Assembly: GCF_020085105.1 (NCBI RefSeq)
Contig: NC_058055.1
Location: forward strand, 19,645,822 to 19,709,821
DNA: 64,000 bases
Direction of reading: 5' to 3'
From: Siniperca chuatsi
Taxonomy: Eukaryota > Chordata > Actinopteri > Centrarchiformes > Sinipercidae
The position numbers were made by a program, and so were the translations under genes. Of the stretch, positions 28,716 to 41,094 are shown in pieces. The notes under the pieces were generated by a model, which searched no databases, had not been told where the DNA came from, and saw only the letters and a program-made list of their open reading frames with translations. How positions within the stretch are numbered: the stretch's first letter is position 1; every line of letters starts with the position of its first letter.

Positions 28716-29436
28716 GATGGGGTGTAAGGTGGTACTGTATGAATGAAAGATAATAGTCCAAGTTTACAGGTTTATGTTGTTTATTTTAGTATATTTTATT
28801 CCATGTAAGAAGGACACTTATAGGGCAAGTTGATGCAAAAGCACTGATGGATGATGTGATGTGGATTGTGAAGGCTGCCCACTCAGCATATTCTGTGTGT
28901 AATTGTAATGCATATTAAGATATTAAAAAGCACATTTGGAGAGACAGTAGACAAGAAAGCATGTCAATGAACAAGTGAAAAAGATTGCAGCCTGAACATG
29001 ACAATGAACGAGACAATGCAGCTTCAGAGGAGCTGCATTGTCTCTCTTCCTCAGTTACTCCTTCTGCCCAAAGAGTGACAGACACTTTCGTCCATGAAGC
29101 TTAAAGAATAAGAGGTTTCTTGACAGTGCAAACGTGGTGAGTTGGTTATTCTAGTGATAACTAAGTGACATCTGTCATTGTTGTCTGACATGATAAAATA
29201 AGTTGACCAAGAAAGTGATGCAGGAAACCTTGTGTTAGTGCCTATTAAGTGTTAATTAACAACACTTAACATTAATTGTTATTAACAATAGAGCAGCCAA
29301 TTTAATTAAAATGAAAAAAGATCAACAATTATTATTTTTCCACAAAATGTTTTAAGAAAGGACTTTTTACAAGAGGCTTTAAAAAACAATTCTCAACATA
29401 GAAGTGGGCTGAACAATACCACACTCCTTTGTGCTT

Positions 29437-29577
<141 letters not shown>

Positions 29578-29869
29578 ATACTGTATATATATTTATATAT
29601 GTATATGTACACACAGAATCAACTATCTACAAACTGAAAGATAATAAATGTTGAAGGTACTGTGTCTCTCAAAAACTTTAATCCTTACTGTATAACATAA
29701 CACTTTGAATGCGACAAAAAACAATTTAACCAGTTTAAACATTAGTGTGTTGCTGTAGTTGTTTAAGTCAGTATTGTTTTCATTTTGGCCACAATCCTAT
29801 TTGAGCTTGCGTAGTGGTCTTAGCCAATTGGATTTTCAAGGTCTGTAATGATAGCAGTGTTTTGTTGCA

Positions 29870-32400
29870 TGTTGTTGCCACCCTGTGGTCAATATAGGGA
29901 GGGAAAAGTCTGTCGTTTGATTACTAGTGAATGCTTATTTGACAAAGCAGAAATTGGAAAAATACTGTTTTTTATTCTTTAAAGTCCTAATGCTCAATTG
30001 GTGTACAGTCCCCTTTCCACTGTAATTCTTATTGGCCAAATCTATTATTGACTATGGTCTGCATTTTATTGTTCAAGTTCTTTATTTGTCTTTGCAGCTG
30101 ATGCGGTTAAATGGACTGTACCATGATTTGACAGTTGGGGTGGAAACACTGCTCTGATGATTGAAAGTTACCAGCCATACTGAAATGAACAAAAAGTGAC
30201 CAAAGATACACTGATTATTGTGATTTCCTTTCTTAACCATTATCTGGTTATGGCCTTTGGCCCCATCCGGTGGTCAATGATGATCACTACATTACTTGCA
30301 ACTCAGACTTGAGTCACTGCAACAAGAGTCACTACCAGAGATTCCAGATTCTCCAGATGTCATCCATGAGCTACACTTTTCTATTGTTAAATCAATGACC
30401 AATTTCTAATTACAAATCAATGTAGAGCAAAACACTCATTTTCCCTTTCCCAGTTGCATGGTATGTTTTATATTTATATCTTTATATTTGATGTTGGTTT
30501 GTGTGGTAAAATGAAGACAGGAAAGTTTTCATTATACAGTGTATTTATTTAATAATCTTCCAAAATGCCAAACACAATAAATCACTGAAAATAAAAGCAT
30601 TAATAAAGGAGCTGTTAAATTTAAAATCTAATGCATAAATGCTTAAACAAATTATGCAATTTTAAAATTGTAGTTCAAGAATCAAAAGAAAAAAGTAGTA
30701 TGCTCACTGTGAATATTTGTGCCAGCATGGACAGGATTTTTACTCACACGTGAAGAATATAAACAGGAATAGTTCACTGTTCATAATCATTATATAAAAT
30801 ATCTCTATATAGGATTTATCCAGAATATTACATTGAATATTTAAAAAACTGTTCAATTATTAATATAAGTATACATGCCTAAATATGTTTTAAAAACCCC
30901 TAATAAAATTTGAATTATATGCACAACACCATTATATACTGTTCGATTGCAAGTGAGAAACAAAATTTGCAAATGTTTACATAGTATGTTCCACTGTTAA
31001 CACAATTTGTGTGTGTGTGCTTGTCAGTATCCTGTGTATGTATCATCAACAACTATTCAGCAAATAATTCATAGTTATAGATTTTGTGTGAATAAGTTTT
31101 TAATCTTCTAAATTCTGTAATTGTCTTTGTAGAGTGTTCTGAATTACCTACAATATTGCATCAATAATGTTTTATTTGAGTTTTGGCCTATACACAATAC
31201 TAAGACGGTGTAGTCCCTCATTCGTCCAGGAGTGTTCTATCGTAGAAAAGGTTTCAGTTGTAGTCATCTGGACACTGTTTTCAGAATCAAGACGAAGTCA
31301 TTCTCAATTGGGAATGACTTCCGGATGGGAGCCGAAACGTCTTGATTCTGAAAACAGTGTCCAGATGACTACGACTGAAACCTTTTCTACGATATACACA
31401 ATACTATTATAATATATACTATATTCACTGAAATGTGCTTTTTGCCAGAGCTGTGATGATTATGTAGATGAGAAGTCCTTTTTCTTCTGCTGTAATACAT
31501 AAATCAAATTAACATTAAAACCTTAAGTTAAATTTCTTCTATATCCTAAAAAACTTAAAAATTAAAGGGTGCTTGGTTTCACATATGGCCTTTCCACTAT
31601 TATATGGTTGTTAGTTTTATACCACTTCAAAATGTGGTTGTCTTCTTCCTGGCTGTTGAAGACTGACCTGAAAATGTATCAGTAACAGGCTGGTGTATGC
31701 TCTTCTTGTCAGTTGTCTTGTTGCGTGATAAGAATCAAGAAAGTGGTTATTTGTCATCAACGCCTTGCCAGTGAACAAAGATTCAAGGAAAGCACTAAGA
31801 AAAGTATTCTCTTCTGAATGATCATGCACTATGTGAGGTGTTCCTGTCATTATTTAGGTTTGTACACTAACCGTGATAACTTTCTACAGCAGTTAAAAAT
31901 CACAAACATAATGACAAATGACACTTTAATAAGGAATTGGCATGGATGGATAATGGATGGTTGGTATAGATGTCTGTACTGTCTGATTGTGTGAGGAGCG
32001 TTTTAACAACAGGGTGATGTAGCCATGACTGGTCTTGAGTTAAAACTGACTGTGGACCAAGGAAATGTATCTGTTTATCCATCCCATTTTTGCTACTGAG
32101 GAGAGATTTGTTTTTTCTTTATGATTAGCTGTGGATCATTGCTTTATCTCTCTTTATAGATATGTGGCCTTTTTAATGTAAAATCTAGACTGCACTTTCA
32201 CTTTGATCTCTGTGCTGCTTCATGTAGTCGTGGTGGTGTGTCAGTTCATCGTAGCAGCTCAGTGAAACTGGGTTATAGTTTATGTGAGCGGTGTTGTAAA
32301 AACAACAGGATGTTAATCATTGTAGTTTGGTTCACTCATTTGACCTGCTTATCAACACGGTTCATGGATGATACACATATTTTTAGATTTTTGTGACTTA
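29870..32400 (-). pseudogene. unit 0: relic of a CD2-like receptor gene
   Basis: Only flanks and one broken exon of the receptor unit survive. The downstream-flank blocks CCACCCTGTGGTC (29880) and GTGGTC...TGATCACTACATT (30270-30295) recur at 39298, 43524, 39675, 44720 and 57980. A signal-exon relic lies at about 31440-31479: its start codon is AGG instead of ATG, and a 1-nt insertion shifts the frame. The promoter-flank relic at 31612-31850 aligns with 48700-48850. V, C2, transmembrane and tail exons are absent. A fold-back element at 31203-31393 sits where they would have been. This is the oldest and most eroded member of the array. Confidence 0.7.
31203..31393 (-). mobile_element. internally deleted fold-back Penelope-like element (191 bp)
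   Basis: The left arm (AGACGGTGTAGTCCCTCATT onwards) and right arm (ending GAAACCTTTTCTACGAT) are inverted copies of the 3' end of the Penelope-like element at 52394-56473, joined over AAGTCATTCTC. Perfect 13-bp direct repeats ATACACAATACTA flank it (31190-31202 and 31394-31406). It has no coding capacity. Only the left arm carries the outer ~44 bp, so it inserted in minus orientation with the same asymmetric design as the 4-kb copy. Confidence 0.88.
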
Positions 32401-32698
32401 AACTTTCAGAGTATGATATTGTCATTGATGTCTAGCGCAAATAAACAAAAAGACCCTCCTTACAACTACAGAACCTTCCTGAGAGTCATCAAAATAATCC
32501 TGTGATAGTTGTCTGTATATTTATGGGTACATTGCAAACAGGAACTGCTAATAGCTAATTCTGTATACTTTTAATGGTGCCAATTTTCCAAAATGTAAAC
32601 AAATATTATATATAGGGGGAATTCCTTTGGTTAAGGTTAGGGTTTAGGCTAAGGCAAGGTCATGAATAATGTTTTAAAATTAAAGTTGCATTTTGATG

Positions 32699-35600
32699 TC
32701 AATTGGGTCTGGATTTTCTTGTATCTTTCATCACTCTTACATCTGAGTAGACAATTTCATCTTCAGTGTTATCTGAAAGAAGTGAAAAAAAAAACAATAT
32801 TGTGTGGTTAAACTTTTGAGACTTGTCAAATCAGTCCATGTTTTCAATGGTCCTACCACAGAATGGTAACATAAATAATCAAAATAATTTTGATGGATAC
32901 AAGCAATTTAGGTCCACATTTATTTTCATGGCACACTAAATTGAATGTAGTGCTAGAGCTACCTCAAAAGATGCTTTCAAATATCTATAAAACTACAGTA
33001 GCCTATTTGGCAAACATTTGCACAAATATCAGTAAGGTCCTCAGTGAGATTGAGGGTAGATGAAGACATGGGAATCTGGAGAACATATCTGTCTTACCTT
33101 CATTAACAGTCATGGGTCTTGGTTTCTTATTTAAATGTTTGATACCAAGAAACAGAGCCAAAAGGAGAAGTAGAGTTGCAGCACTTGCTATAACAGCCAC
33201 AGTCACGAAAGAGGAGTGAGAAATGAAACCTAGAAAAGACAAACATTAACACAAATAAGATATTGAGATGATGTAGATTATCTCGTAGATGTCATTGTCA
33301 GCGCTACCGTAGGGCTACTCTACGTATGCATCATGCTGTATGTACTGTATCTAAAAGCCAACCTGTCTCATAAAGCTGGAAAAGTTTTCTTTTTTCTTAT
33401 TTAATAAATCTTTTTTTTTTACTTGACATGGTAGTGAGGAGATTATATCAACCAAAGGAATCAAATAAATTAGTTATTATTAAAATAGTATAGTAAATGA
33501 ATAAATACATAAAAATAGAATTTAATCATTCCTACCTTTACAGCTTGTAAGACGGATAACTGTTTCTTCTCTGCTGACATTGTTTCGAACATTACACATC
33601 AAGTTTCCAGTCAGCTGACCGTGTAAGCTGATGGTAACATTTGAAACACTGGGTTTGTCTTGTTCAGGTTTACTCCCAGCCAGTGACTGCATGTTTACTG
33701 TCCAGTTGCTCAGGGACTGGCTGTGGCCTGTGGTCTGCATCAATAAGAGGCCGTCCAAAGTCAAAATGAACTCTACTCCGTCTCCCTCAGAGGAGCAGCT
33801 GATGTTCATCTGTTCTGGTGACAAACACATCTGAGACACAGCTGGCTTTGACACTGGAGCTGGAAGACAAACATATAGTCACATATACAGTACATGCAGT
33901 ACCAAATGCAACGTAGCATCCAATTCTGCAAACTCATGTGTATTCTGTATATATCTATATCTATTTTAATTCCTATTTTAGAAAAACATCTTGAGGCCTA
34001 AAACATTTTAGGTTTAGTGCAAGTATTAAAACTTTTTCATCAGAAAGACTACTGAGATGGTAAGAACTGGCAGATACCTGTAATTCTCAATGCATGTTTC
34101 TATATGAAATAAAAAGACTTACTACTTAAGACTTAAAACTTACTATTTCCACTAAGCAAAAATACAAGTGGTCAAAAACTTTTAAACTTTAGAAGTGATA
34201 TGAGACTATTTTTAAAAAGTATATCTATATGTATGTAATATACCTACATGGATATAATATATCAAAATATAGAGGATTTAAATTACATGCAATATTTAAT
34301 ATACATACAATATTGTATATCACATCAGAAACACCTGCAATAATGTATCTGCAATACACTTCAACGGCAACACAAACTAGAGCCTCCAAAATGACCATAA
34401 TATTGAATTAACACCTGTTTCAACAAAAGACTGAACATCATAACCTTCATGAAGGGAGGATTTATTGCAGGACTCTTTTATTAGACTATATTAGTTTTAG
34501 CTTTACAAACTGGCAGCTGAGTGCACATCCACATATTTTAAAAAGTCTTCAATATATTCAAGTCTTTCATTTTTACAGCATAAATACAAATTATATATTT
34601 AAGCTGAATTCACTTCAAACAAATTTTACCGTACGGAATAAGTTGTTAGTAACAAATTCACAGATTTTACGGATATTTTCATAGATATTTCAAATATATA
34701 GATCAAATACGATATTTACAACATTTAATGAAGGGCCGTCTGTGTTTATACATACGTATGTACCTGCAGAAAATTGCTGTTTAAGTAACCAAGTTTTAAG
34801 ATTTGATATGGATGTATGTTTTTTTTGTTGTAATCTCATTTTAATAATATAGTTGTTAATGTTGGTCTTTTAATCCTTTTTCAGGATCTAGGACATTTTT
34901 TGTCTACACTGGTACTGACCACAGTTTCTATTTCAGAGAGGCATTACTACAATTTTAACTTTTTTGAAAATCCTACCTTGTATTTCTAGATGCTTGTTGA
35001 TTGTTTGCAACAGTTTTCCATCAGATGCATATGTTTGCAGCTTGTAATCTCCAGAGTCTGTCTTCCGTGCATTATGCAGCTTGAACGTTCCATTGGTGAA
35101 GCATGTAGAGTGATTGATGTATTTATCATGTACAATCACTTTCATATGTACTGTGTTTAAAATGTTACATACACCATTCTTTGTCAACTGTAGTTTTATA
35201 TTTGTAGGCAGGTGAAAAATCAATGGCTCCCCAAGTGCTCCAAAACACTGCTGAGCTCCCGTAGGTTCAGATAAATTGCAATCCATAGACCCTGATAGAA
35301 ACAAAACAACGAAAAATGTAAGATACTTTAAATAAAATGCTACATACCAATTAGCATTTCATTTCATTAGGTAAAAGGAAACCATACCTGACCATTGTAA
35401 TGAAAATATCCTTTGTGTATATATCGTACATGTCATTTTTCCTGTGCTTTTACCAGCAACAATTCAAAATCATAGATTTACTATGAATGTTTTTAACCTA
35501 TTTGTATTTGCAATTAATGTTATACATTTTTCATGTAGGCAATAGCATAATTTGCATTGAATATTACTAATATGATATATATTGTAATATATAGTATATA

Positions 35601-35850
35601 TATAATTAAATATTAATATAACCCTTTAGGTTTCAGTTATTTGCAAATTAACAAAACACTAGCAAATTACTTATGAAACCTTATAATGTGATATAGTAGC
35701 TGCTTTAGATTACCTAAAATATTGCATTAATAAATCTGTAGTTGTTTTGGTGAACACATCAATGCTATTAACTACACAGTTACCTTCAACTGTACCTTTT
35801 GCCAGAGCCGTTGGCACCAGAGCTGTGATGATCATGTAGATGGAAATCAT
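32699..35850 (-). CDS. CD2/SLAM-like Ig receptor with ITIM-like tail (gene 1, 299 aa)
   Basis: Coding exons in transcript order are 35796-35850, 34977-35291, 33536-33859, 33098-33229 and 32699-32772. All have AG/GT borders and phase-1 junctions, totalling 900 nt. Residues 1-18 are a signal peptide. Residues 20-123 are a V-like Ig domain with SGDYKLQTY where DxGxYxC is usual, so it lacks the canonical disulfide as in CD2. Residues 125-231 are a C2 domain with four cysteines in the CD2 pattern (QMCLS, ISCSS, LMCNV, TSCKG). The membrane segment is about 239-261, followed by KHLNKK. The tail has IVYSDV (Tyr284), an ITIM-type IxYxxV. By family this is a type I leukocyte adhesion/signalling receptor; its ligand is unknown. 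It is not a named orthologue of any mammalian member. Confidence 0.87.
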
Positions 35851-36156
35851 TTTTCTGTTGTAACAAAATCAAATGACCTTTTAAACGTGGTGAATTTCAC
35901 TTGTAGGCAAAACAATCAACAAATTAACATGTGTTCAGTTTCATGGTTATTAGTTAAAATACACTTTAATTAACATGATGCTTGGACATGTGTAGATTAT
36001 CTACATAACTAGACAACAGTTTTAATCATAAGAATTGATGTTTTTTAGAAATTATAAAAATCATGCAATGAGTAACGAATTAGTAATAAATCATTGCACA
36101 TTTTCAGCTCACTTTAACTCATCGAAGTGGCTCAAATTCAAACAAGTTTCACTCAC

Positions 36157-36210
36157 CACTTTTACAATAGGATGTCTTCTTTGTGGCTTATTGAATGGAC
36201 TGTGACTTTC
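36157..36210 (-). other. non-coding first exon of gene 1 (5' UTR), 5' limit not defined
   Basis: On the minus strand a GTGAGTG donor follows AAAAGTG at 36157. The counterparts in gene 3 (48693) and gene 4 (62726) have the same donor within conserved flanking sequence. The coding first exon has an acceptor just before ATG (TTACAACAG in genes 3 and 4), so a spliced 5' UTR is inferred. The 5' limit is a guess. Confidence 0.45.
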
Positions 36211-36263
36211 ACACTGACAGGGGGCTGATCTTTTGTGGTCTTTTTGTTTTGTGGAGAGAATTG

Positions 36264-36275
36264 AGGAAGCGGTTA
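36264..36275 (-). promoter_or_regulatory. ETS-RUNX composite site upstream of gene 1
   Basis: The plus strand reads AGGAAGCGGTTA: an ETS core (GGAA) abutting a RUNX core (GCGGTT). It lies about 107 bp upstream of the 5' UTR donor and is kept in genes 3 and 4 as AGGAAGTGGTTA. ETS-RUNX pairs are typical of lymphoid promoters; function here is inferred. Confidence 0.45.
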
Positions 36276-37573
36276 TTTGCACTCAGCAAAGTACTACTGA
36301 AACACTGCTTATCTTTTTTGCATTTACATGTACTCAGTTTAATTACAAGTTATTGATCTTGTAGTATTCAGAAAAAGACATCTAACATAAACTAGAATAT
36401 GTTAAACCATTGAACTGGATATTCTCTGCTGTGTTTAATTTGACATGCATTATGAATTATCATGCATTTTGTGAGCTGTTATGTGGATGGCACTCATACT
36501 ACCTGATTGCCTTTCTGAATGCAGTTAAAACTTTATTATTTAGGATATTATGCCACAGAGGATTATCTTAATTGATGATATTGTTGGAAATGGAAAAGTG
36601 TGCAGTGGTGAGTGGTGTGCTTTACTGTATATGCATGGAGTCTTCTTTTATTTTAGTTTCCAGGATGTCCCAGTATATCTCTAAAAAAGTCCACTAGTTA
36701 AAACACACATTACACAGACTGGTGGATGCCATACAGTGGACATGAAACATACAGTAGAAGATAAAGTGAAAAGAAACATGCCTGCTTAGCTTTGAGGAAT
36801 AAGGAAGCAGAATGTAGGGAAAGGATGGAAGTGTACCTAAGTCTGTAATTTGTAGTTGTTGGGACAGAGTTTTAAATGAATGTGCGATGTAGTTTCTACA
36901 TGTCATAAGTTATAATTGACCGTAGACCAGCTCAGTGATACTGGGTTATTGTGTATGTGAGTTTTAATGTCATCATCTCTTTAAAGTTTCCTCTCTAAAG
37001 CCTACAGTGCTGCAGTGTGCTCACAAGATTAGTCAATGACAGGGAAAGAAAAGAAGAGCTTGTCCTACTGACTCCTGAGCTGTCACTTCATGGACCTTTA
37101 TAATCAAAGGAATTTGACTATATGATGAATCATATCATCATATAGTCATGTAATGCTATAAATGTATTATTCACACACTGATGACACCCCTAAAATCACT
37201 TGTTAACATCTAGTGTAACTTTTTAGTTTCCATACTGAGTTTTTGAACATCTGTCCTCCATTTTGCAATCAAATCTCTGAATGGATCTTACCCCCATGTA
37301 CAGAAACCTGTTATCTTTTTATTATTCACTTAATTAGATTGCAAGCATATATTAAAGCTGTGTGAGAATAAGAGATTTTGTATTTCTGCAAAGGATACTA
37401 CAAAGAAATAAGCACTTGACCTGCCTCTCAGAATTTAACATATGGTATATTTCCAAACCATGTACTGTACATTATTTACTAAATAATAGTTTGCATCACC
37501 AAAGTTTGGTAGAGGAAACTAAAAGTAACGCCTTTGACATGATAAACTAGCCTCTAAGGTTTTCAACACAACA

Positions 37574-37612
37574 AGAACGGAAAAAGTTGTGGACCACAAC
37601 TTTTTCCGTTCT
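37574..37612. repeat. perfect 19-bp-arm palindrome
   Basis: Two 19-bp arms, AGAACGGAAAAAGTTGTGG and its exact reverse complement, are separated by a single A. No family was recognised. Confidence 0.95.
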
Positions 37613-37944
37613 CAGTCTTTGCTTCAACCACAATGACAGACCAGCATGTACAGTATATGTTTAATGCAAAGAAATACTAAAAGATCAAAGATAGAGAGAG
37701 AGCAAGAGAGAGAGAGAGAGATGATCACGCTGTGTTAGACTGAAGGATCTGGTAGCAACACAGTGGAGACTAAACAAGCTTTAATAATTTCAGCCATGAC
37801 TTCGTACTCGATCTTTTCTCAAATTATCAAAGTATGCCAAGAGATCCATTCACCAATAACAGTAGGTCATATGGCCAGGCTCGAAACAGACTCACTTTAC
37901 CTCTGGTGTAAACATTAAAAGACAAAATTGTTTAAAGTACACAC

Positions 37945-39259
37945 TGTCATGGTTTTGGGTTTGTGTTCTGTTATTTCCTGTTTTATTTTGAAATCAGAAT
38001 CAGAAATACTTTGACTATTGATCCCTGAGGGGAAACTCTTTTGTTACAGCTGCTCACTATCACATCAGTGCACACAGGAATAGAAGTTCTAAGCAAATCA
38101 AAATATAATACACTATAATACAGGTAAGATAAATTAAGTACAAAGTGGATATAAGTATAAAATTAAAATAAGTGTAAAGTACAAAGTGGATTTACCAGTT
38201 GATGATAAGTATGTACGGTATAATAATACAATGTAGTAAAATAAGTAACAGTGCATGCACTGTCAAGTTAAGTGTAGCTTATTAAGATTATTATGAGACG
38301 GTGGATATTGCACAGCAGTAATAGAAGTATGAATAAATATAAATAAATTAAACTGAACAGAGTATATTGCACTGGAGTATTAAACAGAGAATATTGCATA
38401 ATTATTTCAAATATTGCACTGATATTAATGATCAATGTCCAGTTTAATGACTTAGGGTCATATTGACATTGACTGACACTTAGAGGGAGGAGTTAAAGAG
38501 TTTGATGGCCACAGGCAGGAATGACTTCCTGTGGCGCTCTGTGGTGCATTTTGGGGGGGATGAGTCTTTCGCTGAAGGTACTCCTTTGTTTGACCAGCAC
38601 GTCATGGAGTGGGTGGGAGACACTGTCCAAGATGGCATGAAGTTTGGCCAGTATTCTCCTCTCTGACATCACCGCCAGAGAGTCCAGCTCCACCCCCACA
38701 ATGTCACTGCCCTTACGGATCAGTTTGTTGAGTCTGTTGGCGTCCGCTACCCTCAACCTGCTGCCCCAGCATGCCCCAGCATGCAACAGCATACAGGATA
38801 ACACTGGCCACCACAGACTCATAAAACATCCTCAGCATTGTCCGGCAGATGTTGAAGGACCTCAGCCTCCTCAGAAAACATGTAGTTTGGCCAGCATCCT
38901 CCTCTCTGACACCACCACCAGAGAGTCCAGCTCCACCCCCACAATACCTCCTTCCCTCATGTCTTGTTGTTTCACTTTCTGTCTTTGTTTGCTTTTCCCT
39001 CCAGTTTTGATTGTTTGCCCCGCCCTAATTAGATGCACCTGTGTCTCATTATCTCCTCTCACCTGAGTGTATTTAAGTCTGTGTCCTTCCTTTATTCAGT
39101 TGTTAGTTTGTCATTGTATCTCTGTCAGCATTATGGCTTCTTGTACCTTTCCTGTCTGTGGATTTTTGGATTTTGCCTGTTCACTGTAGACTGTGGGAAC
39201 TTGTTTTTCTGTCCTATTCCATTGAATACTCCTGCTTTCTTGCTTGACACACCATAACA
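37945..39259. mobile_element. solo LTR interrupted by a nested LINE
   Basis: The LTR starts TGTCATGG at 37945 and ends CCATAACA at 39259; the ends are inverted repeats with one mismatch (TG...CA). Flanks are CACAC (37940-37944) and CACAG (39260-39264), a decayed 5-bp target duplication. The right part holds CTAATTAGATGCACCTGTGTC and a GTATTTAAG TATA-like motif typical of fish retroelement LTRs. A LINE fragment (37991-38947) splits it. No internal retroviral genes remain. Confidence 0.6.
37991..38947 (-). mobile_element. 5'-truncated CR1/L2/Rex-type LINE
   Basis: The minus strand encodes the C-terminal tail of a LINE reverse transcriptase: CWGSRLRVADANRLNKLIRK, then ILAKLHAILDSVSHPLHDVL. It then runs into a 3' UTR ending in repeats of the GATTCTGATTC type at 37991. 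A piece of about 68 bp (38638-38705) is repeated at 38879-38946, so the 5' end is rearranged. The same 3' UTR occurs in gene 3 intron 2. Confidence 0.75.
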
Positions 39260-39904
39260 CACAGTATAAATCTGTGAAATTGGAGTTTGAGTGTTGCTGC
39301 CACCCTGTGGACCCAGGCAACATGAAAAATCTCTGTGTGGAAATTAATCATCAATGCATGTGATAGTTATTAGAGTAGAACAAGTGTACTTTTGAACATT
39401 CAAGGTCCTAATCCTCAATTGGGGCACAGTGGCCTTTTCACATGTACCCCATATGGACTGTCACAGTTGGTCTGGACTCTTAACATGAGTGGAGCTGAGT
39501 GGACTCTAACATGATGTGACAGTTGGTGTGGAAACAGTGGCTGCGCACTGGTCTCATATTTAAAGTAAACAGCCACACTAAAAGGGAGAAAGTTACCACA
39601 GATTTCATTGAATTGAGGTTTTTTTTTAATTTCATGATCATTGAGTTACTTGTGAGGAGACTTTTGACTCCATCTTGTGGTCAGAAATTATCCTTACATT
39701 GCTTACAGCATGTACTTCCAAGCTTTCTGGTAGTACCTGAAAGAACAGTAGGCATTCTCCAAATGTCACACATGAGCTATGCTTTTTTACTGTTACATCA
39801 CTGAATGTAAAGCAAAAGACTTTTCTTTTTCCACTATGGAAACACAACCAAACTGTGAAAGTTCTTTTTGATTTTATTGATATGATTAAATATGTTATTT
39901 TTTT

Positions 39905-40996
39905 AAATATATGTATATTTTTAAAAAATGTTATAAAAGGTTTCAAAATTTACAAAGCCGCACACGAAGCAAATCCCTGAAAGTAACAAAACAAATTAAA
40001 GCGCTGTTACATTTTAGAAGAATACATGAATGGTTTAAAGAGTAACTTTATGAAAATCAAAATCAGCTATTTTAAAATGGTAGCTCAGATATTGTCACAG
40101 ACACACCAGGCTCCACCATCAGTTAATCACACACACCTCCTCCCCATCAGCACCTAATGACAACTAGGATAAAAGCACACCACTCACATTTGTCTGGTAG
40201 TGTTCGAACATAAGGACTCTACATTTGGACTTCGCAAGACTTCCCCATTCTATTCCAGCGTATTCTCCCTATCTCCGCGCTTCATCAACGGTCTACGGAA
40301 CAGTAAACCTTTTACCTGCACACCTGTTTACTCCGTGCTGTAATCCAATAAACCATCATCTGTTTCCTCATCGGTGTCTCCCGCCTATCTGTACGTAACA
40401 GATATGAAGGAATAGGAAGTACTCTGCTTACTGTGAAACAGTCTATAGTACAATATCGATATGGTAACAAATATATACACACAGGACTACACAAGACAAT
40501 ACACAAGACTGTGTATACTACTGTAGGTCAACTGACAACACTTTCAACTTGTGTCATAATGCACTGGGTGACAATGCCTGGTAATAATGACGGAATTTAG
40601 CTGGAAAGTTGTCTTCATGAATACTGAGCCAACATCCTGAAGCAAATATCTGGCATTAAAAAATATATGTACATTTTTAAAAAATGTTATAAAAGGTTTC
40701 GAAATTGTTCACAATGTAGAATAAAAATCTAAATCAGCTATTTTAAAATGGTAGCTCAGATATGAGGGAATAGGAAGTACTCTGCGTACCATGAAACAGC
40801 CTATAGTACAATATAAATATGGTAACAAATATACCACACAAAGACTGCGTATACTACTGTAGGTCAACTGACAACACTTTCAACTTGTGTCATAATGCAC
40901 TGGGTGACAATGCCTGGTAATAATGACAGAATTTAGCTGGAAAGTTGTCTTCATGAATACTGAGCCAACATCCTGAAGCAAATATCTGGCATTAAC
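39905..40996. repeat. local tandem duplication in the flank of unit 2
   Basis: Copy A (about 39905-40657) and copy B (about 40661-40996) share long near-identical blocks, for example GTAGGTCAACTGACAACACT through CTGGCATTAA. Copy A carries a solo LTR that copy B lacks. Part of this sequence also matches the flank of gene 3 near 45190. Confidence 0.85.
40093..40400 (+). mobile_element. solo LTR (308 bp) with 5-bp target duplication
   Basis: It begins TGTCAC and ends GTAACA (TG...CA, near-inverted), flanked by perfect GATAT repeats at 40088-40092 and 40401-40405. It contains a GGATAAAAGC TATA-like motif and a CAATAAACC poly(A)-type signal, as expected for an LTR promoter. The empty site is visible in copy B of the local duplication at about 40762. 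Confidence 0.85.
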
Positions 40997-41094
40997 AAGT
41001 TATTTTTATATAATTTTTTTATTTTCTATATTAACACATAGTCAATACAAGTCGAAGGCTGGCTCATGATTCATGTTGCCTTCTCATCTGAGTC

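Noticed and set aside
33631..33834. Plus-strand 67-aa open frame over the C2 exon, repeated at 46195 and 60623
   Set aside because: It is the antisense shadow of the conserved C2 exon, repeated because the exon is; it has no features of its own.
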